A DNA stretch of 64,000 nucleotides from Lagierella massiliensis (GTDB lineage Bacteria > Bacillota > Clostridia > Tissierellales > Peptoniphilaceae), in contig JAUNLT010000005.1 in the NCBI GenBank assembly GCA_030532135.1, positions 1 through 64,000 on the forward strand, read 5' to 3'. Shown here piece by piece: positions 44,914 through 56,497 of the stretch. The first letter of the stretch is position 1, and each line of letters opens with the position of its first letter. The notes beneath the pieces were generated by a model. That model was not told the origin of the DNA. It worked only from the letters and a program-made list of their open reading frames with translations, and did no database searches. Position numbers and translations under genes: made by a program.

Positions 44914-46029
44914 TTGAAGATATTAAGTTGTTATCTTTTGAATTTTAGAAATTTTAACAATTTAAATATAAGATTTTTCGAAAAACTCAATATAATAATT
45001 GGAGATAATGCAAAGGGAAAGACTAATATTTTAGAGGCTTTATACTTTAGTGCTAAAGGAAAATCTTTTAAGTCTGCAAAACAAGAAGACTTAATTAAAT
45101 TAGGAAAAATGGAGAGTTTTATTAGGACGGATATAGATTCTTCAGGTCTTGAAGAAAAAATAGAAGTTAAAATATCTAGAAATTCTCAAAAGATTATTAG
45201 AATTAATGAAAATAAAATAGATACAATGAAAACTCTTCGTTCTTTTTTTGATATAGTTACTTTTACACCAGAAGATATTAAGATAATTAAAGAATCAAAG
45301 TCTTTTAGGCGTGAGTTTTTGGATGAAGTTATTTCAGGTATAATTCCAAGTTATGAAAATTTATTGATTAAATACAATAAGATTTTAAATCAAAGAAACT
45401 ATATTTTAAAAAATAATAAAAATATAAGTTATTTTAAAGAACAAGTTCAAGCCTCTACAAAACAACTTGCACAAGAAGGTGCAAAAATAATGAGAATGCG
45501 TTCAAAGTACATTTTTATGCTTGAAGAAAAAGCTAAACTTGTACATGATAGTTTAACTTATAATAAAGAAAAACTAGATATATTATATAATAAAAATTCC
45601 GAAAATTCTTATAGTGATATAAATAATAATTATAATATTCTATATAAAGGTTTACAGGATAATTTAAATCTAGATCTTAATAGAGGTTTTACTTCTGTTG
45701 GCCCTCATAGAGATGATATTTCTATTTTAGTAAATGGGCTTGAATCTAGAGTTTTTTTGTCACAAGGACAACAAAGAACACTTACTCTAACATTGAAACT
45801 TGCACAGACAAAGTTATATGACGAAATTAAAGAATCAAGTCCAATAATACTATTAGATGATGTATTTTCAGAACTTGATGATGACAGAATAAATTATCTT
45901 TTAAAGGAGATTAAAGATTATCAGTGTATAATAACTTCTACTGATGAAGGTTTTATAAAAAATTATAATGGTGAGTATAGAATTTTTGAATTTATTGACG
46001 ATAGATTGGAAATTAAAAAGTTTAGATGA
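44914..46029 (+). CDS. recF: DNA replication and repair protein RecF
   Basis: 371 residues with a TTG start (44914-44916) after AGGTGA. SMC-like ATPase: Walker A IIGDNAKGKTNILEALYFS, signature FLSQGQQRTLTLTLKLAQ, Walker B PIILLDDVFSELDDDRINYL. It loads RecA at gaps with RecO/RecR. Ends with TGA, showing that UGA is a normal stop in this genome. Confidence 0.95.
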   Translation: MKILSCYLLNFRNFNNLNIRFFEKLNIIIGDNAKGKTNILEALYFSAKGKSFKSAKQEDLIKLGKMESFIRTDIDSSGLEEKIEVKISRNSQKIIRINENKIDTMKTLRSFFDIVTFTPEDIKIIKESKSFRREFLDEVISGIIPSYENLLIKYNKILNQRNYILKNNKNISYFKEQVQASTKQLAQEGAKIMRMRSKYIFMLEEKAKLVHDSLTYNKEKLDILYNKNSENSYSDINNNYNILYKGLQDNLNLDLNRGFTSVGPHRDDISILVNGLESRVFLSQGQQRTLTLTLKLAQTKLYDEIKESSPIILLDDVFSELDDDRINYLLKEIKDYQCIITSTDEGFIKNYNGEYRIFEFIDDRLEIKKFR

Positions 46030-46042
46030 TATGAAAGGATAA

Positions 46043-47959
<1,917 letters not shown>

Positions 47960-47970
47960 GAGGTGGTAAA

Positions 47971-50403
47971 GTGAGTGAATTAATAAAAGATCATGCTAAT
48001 ATTATGGATGTCAATATAGACAAAGAGATGAAAAAATCCTACCTAGATTACTCTATGAGTGTTATAGTTTCAAGAGCTTTACCTGATGTAAGAGACGGAC
48101 TAAAACCTGTCCATAGAAGAATTATTTATTCTATGCAACAACAAGGGTTATTTCCCGATAGGGGTTTTACAAAATCTGCTAGACTTGTAGGGGATGTAAT
48201 GGGTAAATTTCACCCACATGGAGACTCTGCTATTTATGATGCAGTGGTAAGGCTTGCTCAAGATTTTAATATGAGATATCCTCTTGTACAAGGACAAGGT
48301 AACTTTGGTTCTATTGATGGAGATGGAGCTGCTGCACCTAGGTATACCGAACTTAGAATGAACAAGTTATGTCTTGAAATGTTAAGGGATATAAATAAAG
48401 AAACTGTAGACTTTCAAGAAAATTATGATGGAAGAGAACTTGAACCTGTGGTACTTCCATCTAGATTTCCAAACCTTATTGTAAATGGTTCATCAGGTAT
48501 TGCGGTTGGGATGGCTACAAATATGGCACCTCATAATTTAGGAGAAACCATTGACGGAATAATCTCATATATTGATAATAGAGAAATTACTATAGATGAA
48601 CTTAGGGAGCATATAAAAGGACCTGATTTTCCTACAGGTGGTCACATAATGGGTAAACAAGGAATTTCTAATGCCTATAACACAGGTAGGGGTAAGGTAA
48701 TTTTAAGAGCGGTTGCAGAAATTGAAGAACATAAGAAAAGACAAAGGATTGTAATTACTGAAATTCCATATCAAGTAAATAAGTCTAACCTTATAATGAA
48801 GATTGTGGAACTTGTAAAAGATAAGAGAATTGATGGAATATCAGACTTAAGAGATGAGTCCGATAGAAAAGGTCTTAGAATTGTAATAGAACTAAAGAGG
48901 GATGCAAACGCTCAAATTGTTTTAAATAACCTTTATAAGTACAGCCAAATGCAAATTACATTTGGTATTATAAACTTAGCTCTTGTAAATGGAGTTCCTA
49001 AGGTATTGAATTTAAAACAACTTATAAAATATTATGTGGATCATCAAGAAGAAGTAATAACTAGAAGATGTGAATTTGATTTAAAGAAGGCAAAAGATAG
49101 AGCTCATATTGTAGAAGGACTTTTAAAGGCCATTGACAATATTGATGAGATTATAAAAATAATTAGAGAATCTTATTCAGACGCTCTTGAAAGACTTATG
49201 GAAAGATTTGGTTTTACTCAAGTTCAAGCTCAATCTATATTAGATATGAGACTTAGAAGACTTCAAGGACTTGAAAGAGAAAAACTTCAAAATGAATATG
49301 AAGAATTAATTAAAGAAATTGAAAGACTTGAAGAAATTCTTGCAAATAGAACTTTACTTCTTGATATAATAAAGAGTGAACTTATAGAAATAAAAGAAAA
49401 ATTTGCAGACAAGAGAAGAACTAAGATTAAACCTAATTATAATGAAATAGATATTGAAGAGCTTATTGAAGAAGAAGATGTCTTAATAACCGTTACAAAA
49501 CATGGATATGTTAAAAGAACTCCAACTGATACTTATAGAGTACAAAATCGTGGAGGTAAGGGGATTTTAGGGTTAAATCTTAAGGATGGGGACTATGTGG
49601 ATTCACTATTTGTAACATCTACTCATAGCACCATTGCATTCTTTACAAATAAAGGAAGAGTTTACACCTTAAAAGCATATGAAATACCTGAAGGAAGTAG
49701 ACAGGCGAGAGGACAAGCTCTAGTTAATTTAATTCAAATATCTAAGGGTGAAATTGTACAAGCTGCTATTCCTTTTAATGAGGATGAAGAAGATCATTAT
49801 CTACTAATGGCTACAAAATCAGGTCTTATTAAAAAAACTAAAATTAGTTTATTTAAAAACTTGAGAAAATCAGGACTTATAGCTATAGTTTTAAAAGATG
49901 ATGATGAACTAATTTCTGTAAGATCGATTGGTAAAAATGAACAGGCTATAATGATAACCAAAAAGGGTCTATGTATTAGATTTAATATTAATAAGATTAG
50001 AGCAATTGGAAGAGCTGCTCAGGGTGTAAAGGGAATAACCCTAAATGAAGGTGATCAAGCTGTAGCTATGGATATTGTAGAGGACAATAAGTATTTACTT
50101 GTAGTTTCTGAAAATGGTTATGGTAAAAAGACTGTTATAGAGAGATACAAAGTCCAAAACCGTGGAGGAAAAGGTGTTAAAACCTATAAAATATCAAATA
50201 GAACCGGTGATATAGTATCTGCTAAATTAGTAAAAATAGACGATGAAATCATTCTTATGTCAGCTAAAGGCGATGTCATAAGACTTGAAGTAAGGCAAGT
50301 ATCTACTAAAGGTAGAGATACCATGGGAGTAAAGATACGTGAAGTCGTAGATGATGGCGATAAAATTGTAGCCGTAGCCAAGTATATAGATGATTTAGAA
50401 TAA
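47971..50403 (+). CDS. gyrA: DNA gyrase subunit A
   Basis: 810 residues, GTG start behind AGGAGGTGG. Winged-helix breakage domain with the active-site Tyr in [15 protein letters not shown] and quinolone-determining [17 protein letters not shown], where Ser and Asp are the susceptible-type residues. Coiled-coil tower (450-490) and a six-blade C-terminal pinwheel. The GyrA-box-like QNRGGKG occurs twice ([12 protein letters not shown] and [12 protein letters not shown]), with Asn in place of the usual Arg at position two. Confidence 0.97.
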   Translation: MSELIKDHANIMDVNIDKEMKKSYLDYSMSVIVSRALPDVRDGLKPVHRRIIYSMQQQGLFPDRGFTKSARLVGDVMGKFHPHGDSAIYDAVVRLAQDFNMRYPLVQGQGNFGSIDGDGAAAPRYTELRMNKLCLEMLRDINKETVDFQENYDGRELEPVVLPSRFPNLIVNGSSGIAVGMATNMAPHNLGETIDGIISYIDNREITIDELREHIKGPDFPTGGHIMGKQGISNAYNTGRGKVILRAVAEIEEHKKRQRIVITEIPYQVNKSNLIMKIVELVKDKRIDGISDLRDESDRKGLRIVIELKRDANAQIVLNNLYKYSQMQITFGIINLALVNGVPKVLNLKQLIKYYVDHQEEVITRRCEFDLKKAKDRAHIVEGLLKAIDNIDEIIKIIRESYSDALERLMERFGFTQVQAQSILDMRLRRLQGLEREKLQNEYEELIKEIERLEEILANRTLLLDIIKSELIEIKEKFADKRRTKIKPNYNEIDIEELIEEEDVLITVTKHGYVKRTPTDTYRVQNRGGKGILGLNLKDGDYVDSLFVTSTHSTIAFFTNKGRVYTLKAYEIPEGSRQARGQALVNLIQISKGEIVQAAIPFNEDEEDHYLLMATKSGLIKKTKISLFKNLRKSGLIAIVLKDDDELISVRSIGKNEQAIMITKKGLCIRFNINKIRAIGRAAQGVKGITLNEGDQAVAMDIVEDNKYLLVVSENGYGKKTVIERYKVQNRGGKGVKTYKISNRTGDIVSAKLVKIDDEIILMSAKGDVIRLEVRQVSTKGRDTMGVKIREVVDDGDKIVAVAKYIDDLE

Positions 50404-50414
50404 TGGAGGATAAT

Positions 50415-50723
50415 ATGAGTTTAAACTATGAAATTAAAGAAGAACAAGATCAAATATTGATTTTTCTTGAAGGAGACTTGGATGCATATTCAAGTGACGA
50501 CTTTAAAGAAGCCGTACTTAAAGTCATAGAAGATCCAAAGGATATAAAGTTAAACGCAAAAAAATTGAACTTTATAGACTCTACAGGACTTGGAAGTTTG
50601 ATAAGTATTTACAATTCTATTAAAGAAAATAACAAAAATATCTGTATTGAAGATATTAAACCTAATGTTAAGCAAATTTTTGAAATTACAGAACTAAATA
50701 AGCTTTTTAACATTGAGGAGTAA
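50415..50723 (+). CDS. STAS-domain anti-sigma factor antagonist (SpoIIAA/RsbV type)
   Basis: 102 residues from ATG 50415 (GGAGGATAAT site); an in-frame ATG at 50403 overlaps the gyrA stop and has no site. STAS fold with the phosphorylatable Ser in KLNFIDSTGLGSLISIYNSI. Normally it releases a sigma factor by binding the anti-sigma kinase. First gene of a three-gene partner-switch operon, directly after gyrA. Confidence 0.88.
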   Translation: MSLNYEIKEEQDQILIFLEGDLDAYSSDDFKEAVLKVIEDPKDIKLNAKKLNFIDSTGLGSLISIYNSIKENNKNICIEDIKPNVKQIFEITELNKLFNIEE

Positions 50724-50727
50724 GTAT

Positions 50728-51075
50728 ATGAAAAAGTATTATTTATCTTTTGAATACACACCTGAAAATTTTTCATTAGCTAGATTAAATGTATCTTTTA
50801 TTGCAAATAAGGTAGGATTTAACATTGAAGAAGTTGAAGATATTAAAGTTTCACTTAGTGAAGCTTTAAATCTTTTAATTGGAATTTCTAAAGAAGCAAA
50901 AATTGTATTCTTCGCCTCTGAAGAAAAATTAGATATTGAGGTTATAGCTTTAGACCCTGATATGGAAAAAATAGGTGAAACTAATAAATTTGCAAAGATA
51001 ATTTTAGAAACCCTTATGGATGAAGTTGAAATAAAGGAAGGTTTAATAAAAATTAGTAAAAAACGTAAGGATTAA
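50728..51075 (+). CDS. degenerate anti-sigma factor kinase-like protein (SpoIIAB/RsbW position)
   Basis: 115 residues from ATG 50728 (GAGGAG site). GHKL-like pattern: SLARLNVSFIANKVGFNIEE, VEDIKVSLSEALNLLI (N-box region), IEVIALDPDMEKIGE (where the G1 DxGxG should be), then FAKIILETLMDEVEI. The Glu of the N-box remains, but the G1 glycines are replaced, so ATP binding and kinase activity are doubtful. By position and fold it should bind the sigma factor encoded next. Confidence 0.7.
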   Translation: MKKYYLSFEYTPENFSLARLNVSFIANKVGFNIEEVEDIKVSLSEALNLLIGISKEAKIVFFASEEKLDIEVIALDPDMEKIGETNKFAKIILETLMDEVEIKEGLIKISKKRKD

Positions 51076-51079
51076 GACT

Positions 51080-51859
51080 ATGACCGATAAAAAAAGAAAA
51101 TTGAGTGATATCGAAACTAAAGAATTATTCGAAGAATACAGTAAGACCCAAGACTTTGCCATAAGAGAAGAACTAGTTAAAAGACATATATATATTGCTG
51201 AAATTCTTGCAAAGAAATACGCAAATAGAGGAATTGAATATGACGATTTATTTCAAGTTGCAAGCCTTGGACTTTTATTAGCCATAGATAGATTTGATGT
51301 TTCTAAAGGGTTTGAATTTTCAAGTTATGTTACTCCAACAATAGTGGGAGAAATTAAAAAGTACTTTAGAGATAAAGGTTGGGTAATTAGAGTTCCAAGA
51401 AGAATACAGGAAATGTCTAAAAAAGTTAATGTGGCAAAAGTACAACTTTCTCAACATCTTCAAAAAACTCCAACTATAGGAGATATAGCAGATTACTTGG
51501 AAGTTACTGAAGAAGAAGTAATAGAGGCGATTGAAGGAAGTAAAGTGTATTATCCTTCATCGCTTGAAGTAACCTATGACTCTCAAAATGAAGATAAAGA
51601 AGCGAATTTATCTGATTTAATTGGAAAAATTGATGAAGATTATGAAAAAGTGGAACTTAAAGATTTAATTGAGAGAGTTATGGAAAAGCTCAATGATTTA
51701 GAGAAAAAAGTAATTATAGAAAGGTACTTTGAAAAAAGAACTCAAATTTCCATAGCAAAGTCAATGGATATAAGCCAAATGTCAGTTTCTAGAATTGAAA
51801 AAAAGGCATTAAAAAAATTTAGGGAAGAGTTTGAAAAGGATGGTATAAGTGAAAAATAA
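51080..51859 (+). CDS. SigB/SigF/SigG-family RNA polymerase sigma factor
   Basis: 259 residues. Region 2 (RHIYIAEILAKKYANRGIEY, DDLFQVASLGLLLAIDRFDV, EFSSYVTPTIVGEIKKYFRD), region 3 (VPRRIQEMSKKVNVAKVQLS) and region 4 HTH (RTQISIAKSMDISQMSVSRI). Group 3 sigma factor of stress or sporulation type. No other sporulation genes are visible, so general stress or envelope response is as likely. It overlaps the following CWB2 gene by 11 bp, suggesting the wall protein is in its regulon or at least its operon. Confidence 0.92.
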   Translation: MTDKKRKLSDIETKELFEEYSKTQDFAIREELVKRHIYIAEILAKKYANRGIEYDDLFQVASLGLLLAIDRFDVSKGFEFSSYVTPTIVGEIKKYFRDKGWVIRVPRRIQEMSKKVNVAKVQLSQHLQKTPTIGDIADYLEVTEEEVIEAIEGSKVYYPSSLEVTYDSQNEDKEANLSDLIGKIDEDYEKVELKDLIERVMEKLNDLEKKVIIERYFEKRTQISIAKSMDISQMSVSRIEKKALKKFREEFEKDGISEK

Positions 51860-52880
51860 AATAATTGCAGTAGTAGCTCTTATATGTCTTTTGACAATTC
51901 CAAGTACTTCTCTTGCTGAAAGTAAAAAATATCTCTATAGAATTTCAGGAAATAGCAGGTATGAAACAGCAGTGATGACAAGTAAGGTATCCTATAAAAA
52001 AGCATCAAATGCAGTTATTGTAAGTGGTAGAAAATTTCCTGATGGACTTACAGGGGGAGTTTTAGCTTCTGTGCTAAATGGTCCCGTACTTTTAGTAGAT
52101 AAGGATACGATACCCCAGTCTGTTAAAGATGAATTAAAGAGGTTACAAGTAAAAAACATATATGTAGTAGGTGGAGAAAGTACAATTTCTAATGCTAGTA
52201 TAAGTCAGTTAAATGGGTATAAAATAATCAGAGTCAAAGGTTATAACCGTATAAAAACAGCTACTGAAGTATTAAAACACATTGATAGTTCTGGATATTC
52301 GTATAATAAGAGATATTTAGCTTTTGCAAATAGTCAAAAATTTCCCGACTCACTTTCAGCAAGTGGATATTTAGCAAATACTAAAATACCTCTACTTTTA
52401 ACAAATGGTAAAACCTTAGAACAAGAAAATATTGATGTGTTAAATAATAGAGGAATTAGGGAAGTAATAATAGCAGGGGGAGAAAGTTCTGTAAATCCTC
52501 GTATTTTGTCAAATAACAATATAGTAAATAAAATTGAAAAGACAAGTTTTAGTGGAAAAAGCAGATATTTAACTTCACTTGATATTGCAAAAAAGGGATT
52601 TAGTAATGCTAAATCCATTGTACTTGTGAGTGGAGAAGACTTTCCCGATGCACTTTCCGCATCTAATATAGCAAAATATGTAAAAGGACCTATACTTTTA
52701 ACAAATTCATCTAGTATAGATAAAAATATAGTAGATTATATTAAAAATTCAGAAATCAATAGAATTATAGTAGTTGGGGGTAAAAGTCGAGTACCTGATA
52801 AACTACTTGAAGTTATAAATAGGGATCAAATTAGAGGACCTGAAGAAATTGGAGATCCTGATGAAGATCCTGTAGGTTAA
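51849..52880 (+). CDS. secreted CWB2-repeat cell-wall protein
   Basis: 343 residues, GTG start. Signal peptide KNKIIAVVALICLLTIPSTS then LAES. The rest is three CWB2 repeats: YRISGNSRYETAVMTSKVSY with FPDGLTGG and IYVVGGESTIS; VKGYNRIKTATEVL with FPDSLSASG and VIIAGGESSVN; FSGKSRYLTSLDIAKKGFS with FPDALSAS and IIVVGGKSRVP. No additional domain; short acidic tail. It binds wall polymers and may be a surface coat component. Starts inside the sigma factor gene. Confidence 0.9.
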   Translation: MKNKIIAVVALICLLTIPSTSLAESKKYLYRISGNSRYETAVMTSKVSYKKASNAVIVSGRKFPDGLTGGVLASVLNGPVLLVDKDTIPQSVKDELKRLQVKNIYVVGGESTISNASISQLNGYKIIRVKGYNRIKTATEVLKHIDSSGYSYNKRYLAFANSQKFPDSLSASGYLANTKIPLLLTNGKTLEQENIDVLNNRGIREVIIAGGESSVNPRILSNNNIVNKIEKTSFSGKSRYLTSLDIAKKGFSNAKSIVLVSGEDFPDALSASNIAKYVKGPILLTNSSSIDKNIVDYIKNSEINRIIVVGGKSRVPDKLLEVINRDQIRGPEEIGDPDEDPVG

Positions 52881-52904
52881 AAGAGAAAGAAAGAAGGGAT
52901 TAAG

Positions 52905-54290
52905 ATGCAATTAAATTACGAGAAGAAAAATATTTGGAATAATGTATCTGAAAATGAATTAAAAGAAATTTTTGAATATTCTGAAAGATATAAGGATTTT
53001 TTAGATCATGCAAAAATCGAAAGAGAAGCAACTGAAACTATAATTAAAAAAGCAGTAGAAAATGGATATATTAGCCTTGAAGAAGCTCTAAAAGGTAAAA
53101 TTAAAAAAGGCGATAAAATATATTTAAACAATAAAAATAAATCAGTTGTAATGATGGTAGTAGGAAATGACATAACTGAAGGTATGCACATTTTAGGATC
53201 TCACTTAGATTCTCCAAGACTTGATTTAAAACAAAATCCACTATTTGAAGAAGGTCATATGGCTTATTTCAAAACCCATTACTATGGTGGAGTTAAAAAA
53301 TATCAATGGACTACTATGCCTTTGGCACTTCATGGAACAGCTATAACAAAAGATGGAAAGAAATTAAATTTTGCCATTGGTGAAAAAGAAGAAGATCCAG
53401 TATTTTATATTACAGATTTATTGATTCACCTTTCTAAAGATCAAAGAAAGAAGAGTATGGACGAAGGTATAACTGGAGAACAGTTAAATGTAATCATAGG
53501 TCATAATTCATATAAAGCAAAGGACGATTCCAAAAACCCTATTAAAGATAATATTTTAGAATATTTAAATAAAGAATATGGTATTGTAGAAGAAGATTTC
53601 CTAGTTGCTGAATTAACAGTTGTTCCTGCAGGAAAATCTAGAGATGTGGGATTTGATAAAGCTTTAATTGCATCTTATGGACATGATGATAAGGTATGTG
53701 CTTATGCATCACTTGAAGCTATATTAAAAGTTGAAAATCCTGAAAAGACAGCAGTTTCTCTTTTCGTAGACAAAGAAGAAATAGGTTCAGTAGGAAATGC
53801 TTCTATGGGAGCAAATTTCTTCCAAAATATGGTTGCTGAAGTTTTAAATAATCAAATTGAAAATTATTCAGATGTTCTTTTAAGAAGAGCGTTTGCAAAT
53901 TCAAAAGTTTTATCTGCAGACGTAACTGTAGCATATGACCCTAGTTTCTCAGAAGTTGTAGAAAAGAATAATGTTTCCCTTTTAGGACATGGGGTAACAC
54001 TTTCAAAATATACAGGTTCTGGTGGAAAATTTGGTTCAAATGATGCAAATTCTGAATTTTTACAAGAATTAAGAGTATTATTTGATGAAAATAATATAGT
54101 TTGGCAAACTGGAGAATTAGGTAAAATAGATCAAGGTGGCGGTGGAACAATCGCCTTTATACTAGCAGCTTATGGAGCTGAAGTAGTTGATATTGGAACA
54201 GGTATGTTATCAATGCATGCACCAATAGAACTTCTATCAAAAGCTGATGCTTATATGACTTCAAAGGCATATGAAGTATTTGTTAAATAA
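52905..54290 (+). CDS. M18-family aminopeptidase
   Basis: 461 residues, full M18 length. Metal site and catalytic blocks: GSHLDSPRLDLKQNPLFEEG, GHDDKVCAYASLEAIL, FVDKEEIGSVGNASMG, ADVTVAYDPSF and the final IGTGMLSMHAPIELLSKADA. A cytoplasmic dodecameric zinc aminopeptidase that trims N-terminal residues from peptides. GGGATTAAG site; own terminator follows. Confidence 0.94.
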   Translation: MQLNYEKKNIWNNVSENELKEIFEYSERYKDFLDHAKIEREATETIIKKAVENGYISLEEALKGKIKKGDKIYLNNKNKSVVMMVVGNDITEGMHILGSHLDSPRLDLKQNPLFEEGHMAYFKTHYYGGVKKYQWTTMPLALHGTAITKDGKKLNFAIGEKEEDPVFYITDLLIHLSKDQRKKSMDEGITGEQLNVIIGHNSYKAKDDSKNPIKDNILEYLNKEYGIVEEDFLVAELTVVPAGKSRDVGFDKALIASYGHDDKVCAYASLEAILKVENPEKTAVSLFVDKEEIGSVGNASMGANFFQNMVAEVLNNQIENYSDVLLRRAFANSKVLSADVTVAYDPSFSEVVEKNNVSLLGHGVTLSKYTGSGGKFGSNDANSEFLQELRVLFDENNIVWQTGELGKIDQGGGGTIAFILAAYGAEVVDIGTGMLSMHAPIELLSKADAYMTSKAYEVFVK

Positions 54291-54300
54291 TATAAAATTA

Positions 54301-54332
54301 GAATCTGTCAAATTTTGACAGGTTCTTTTTTT
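54301..54332 (+). terminator. rho-independent terminator
   Basis: GAATCTGTCAAA / TTTGACAGGTTC stem with a wobble and a run of seven T, directly after the aminopeptidase. Confidence 0.85.
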
Positions 54333-54403
54333 ATTTAAAACTTAATAAATTAAGTAGTTATATAAAAAACATTAATAAATTAGAAATTACATTTATTTAA
54401 TGA

Positions 54404-54409
54404 TATAAT
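54404..54409 (+). promoter_or_regulatory. extended -10 promoter of the activase gene
   Basis: TGATATAAT, with TATAAT 16 bp before the start codon. No clear -35; the nearest candidate is TTAGAA near 54380. Confidence 0.45.
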
Positions 54410-54425
54410 TGAAAAGGTGATGTAA

Positions 54426-55181
54426 ATGTATAATGTAGGAATTGATATTGGATCAACAGCTTCAAAGGTTGTTGTATTAGACGATTCTAAAAGAGAAATT
54501 TTGCATAAAAAAGTTATGCCAACTGGGTGGAGTTCTGTTCAAGTAAGCAAGGACATTGAACAGTGGCTATTATCAAAAGGTGTAAATAAAGAAAATAGCA
54601 AAGTTGTGGCAACAGGTTATGGAAGGGTATCTGTTCCTTTTAGTGATAAAGTTGTAACTGAAATAACTTGTCATGGTAAAGGAGCTAGTTTTTTTAATCC
54701 AAATGATATGACTATTATAGATATAGGTGGGCAAGATACAAAAGTAATTAGTTTTAAAGACAATTTTATAAATGATTTTAAAATGAATGACAAGTGTTCA
54801 GCTGGAACGGGAAAGTTTTTAGAAGTAATGGCAGGACGACTGGGAGTTGACTTAGATGAGATGTTTGAACTAGCAAAAAAAGGTAAGGATATAAAAATTT
54901 CATCTATGTGTACAGTATTTGCAGAAACTGAAATTATCTCTTTAATAGGAAAAGGAACGCCAAAAGAGGATATTGCTTGTGGTGTAATACATTCTATAAT
55001 AAATAAGGTAATAATACTTGTAAATAGAATTCCAAAGTCTGATAATTACTTCCTAACAGGAGGATTTTCAGGAAATGACTATATGGTTGAAAATATCTCC
55101 AAGATGTTAGATGCAAAAGTAGAAACTCATAAAGATGCTAGATTTGCTGGAGCTATTGGAGCTGCAATGCTTGCTAAATAA
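54426..55181 (+). CDS. acyl-CoA dehydratase activase (HgdC-like, ASKHA ATPase)
   Basis: 251 residues. ASKHA phosphate 1 loop VGIDIGSTASKVVVLDD, phosphate 2 IIDIGGQDTKVISFKDN, the two Cys that hold the [4Fe-4S] cluster of the homodimer (MNDKCSAGTGKFLEVMAGRL and ISSMCTVFAETEIISLIGKG) and GGFSGNDYMVENISKML. Such proteins inject one electron, driven by ATP, into 2-hydroxyacyl-CoA dehydratases. No HgdA/HgdB partners are adjacent, so its client is elsewhere or is a different radical-type enzyme. Confidence 0.9.
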   Translation: MYNVGIDIGSTASKVVVLDDSKREILHKKVMPTGWSSVQVSKDIEQWLLSKGVNKENSKVVATGYGRVSVPFSDKVVTEITCHGKGASFFNPNDMTIIDIGGQDTKVISFKDNFINDFKMNDKCSAGTGKFLEVMAGRLGVDLDEMFELAKKGKDIKISSMCTVFAETEIISLIGKGTPKEDIACGVIHSIINKVIILVNRIPKSDNYFLTGGFSGNDYMVENISKMLDAKVETHKDARFAGAIGAAMLAK

Positions 55182-55721
55182 TGGAATATTTAGATATAAG
55201 AAAAAAATCTATCTTGATGTAATTTTACTTTCAGATACGGATAAAGTAGTATTCCTTTATAGAAGAGTTTACGGGAGATTGTAAAAAGTTTTTATTTTAC
55301 ACCTATTTATTCATAAAAAATTGATAAAGAAGTAACAAAAAATTACATTGTAATTAAAGGGTATTATTAAATTAAAAAGATATAAACCCAAATAGAATGA
55401 AATTTTTATAAAAAATAAAAGAATGTATCAACCATAATTTTATTAGAATTTAGGTTGATACATTTTTATTTATCTATTTTAGTTTTTTCATATGATAAAA
55501 CTTATTTTAATTTTAAGGCGATTCATGACTAAAATAAATTACTAATGAAAGATTTAGTATATAATTTTTGAATTATGTTATTAGATTGTAAAAATACTGC
55601 AATTTATATTTTGATTAAATTCTAAATTTAATCAAGAAAAGTTACAATATTTCAAAATTGTGGATATTTTATAAAAATTTAGATAATATATATTTAATAA
55701 AATTTAGAAAGAAGGATAGTC
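55182..55721. other. 540-bp intergenic region
   Basis: No gene found. A short reading frame near 55207-55285 (KKIYLDVILLSDTDK region) lacks a ribosome site. The hairpin at 55422-55464 is the only clear structure. The rest is very AT-rich and must hold the promoter of the DUF1287 gene. Confidence 0.5.
55422..55468 (+). terminator. terminator-like hairpin sharing its stem with 11063-11109
   Basis: AATGTATCAACC (55422-55433) / GGTTGATACATT (55453-55464), followed by T. It lies 240 bp after the activase stop. Confidence 0.55.
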
Positions 55722-56471
55722 ATGAAAAAAGGTCTAAGTATCACTTTGTTTTTAGTGTTTATAATTGGTTTATTTGTACTTTTTTTGTATAAAAGTGAAT
55801 ATAGTAGATATATCTTAAATAAAAAGGCATTTAAAAATATCTTAGTAGAAGACAATATAAACGAAGAATATAAAAAGTTAAATATTAAATCTAATAATGA
55901 CTATAATGAAAATGGAATTGATGATTATTCAGATTTTATTATTGGATGTAGAAAAGATGCACAAAATCATCCAATCTATGTTTCTGACTATGTTCCTACA
56001 AATAATGGATACCCCGATAAAACTAAGGGTGTATGCACAGATGTAATATGGAGGGCAATGAGAGAAGGAGGGTATTCACTAAGATCTATGCTTATGAAAG
56101 ATATTAGGGAAAATCCAGAGGATTATCCAATGGTAAAAAAACCCGATGATCATATAGATTTTAGAAGAGTTAAGACTCTTAGACCTTTTTTTGAAAAATA
56201 TGCAACAGTTTTAACCAATGAACTAAATGACCCGAAAGATTTTCAGCCGGGAGATATAATAATATTTGGTCCTAATGACTTTCACATAGGTATGTGTTCT
56301 GATAATAGAAATGAAGAAGGATTTCCCCTTATATTTCACAATGGTGGACAATTAAAAAGGGAACAGGACTATATTAATATAAGTCCTATAACAGGACATT
56401 ATAGGTTTGAAAAAGACAAGATACCACAAGAAGTTCTGTTTAAATGGGATGAAGAAGAATGTAATTATTAA
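55722..56471 (+). CDS. DUF1287 protein, membrane-anchored
   Basis: 249 residues with an N-terminal hydrophobic helix (ITLFLVFIIGLFVLFLYKSE). The DUF1287 core follows: HPIYVSDYVPTNNGYPDKTK, KGVCTDVIWRAMREGGYSLR, the hallmark VCTD with a conserved Cys, HIDFRRVKTLRPFFEKYA and FQPGDIIIFGPNDFHIGMCS with conserved His. The Cys/His placement resembles NlpC/P60-type folds, so a wall-associated hydrolase is possible but unproven. Site AAGAAGG. Confidence 0.85.
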   Translation: MKKGLSITLFLVFIIGLFVLFLYKSEYSRYILNKKAFKNILVEDNINEEYKKLNIKSNNDYNENGIDDYSDFIIGCRKDAQNHPIYVSDYVPTNNGYPDKTKGVCTDVIWRAMREGGYSLRSMLMKDIRENPEDYPMVKKPDDHIDFRRVKTLRPFFEKYATVLTNELNDPKDFQPGDIIIFGPNDFHIGMCSDNRNEEGFPLIFHNGGQLKREQDYINISPITGHYRFEKDKIPQEVLFKWDEEECNY

Positions 56472-56497
56472 AAAAAGACGAGATTACTCGTCTTTTT
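56472..56497. terminator. bidirectional hairpin terminator
   Basis: AAAAAGACGAG / CTCGTCTTTTT around an ATTA loop between convergent genes; overlaps the end of the ATP-grasp gene. Confidence 0.85.

Noticed and set aside
55207..55285. Short frame reading KKIYLDVILLSDTDKVVFLY
   Set aside because: No start codon with ribosome site and no recognised family; may be a gene remnant but cannot be supported.
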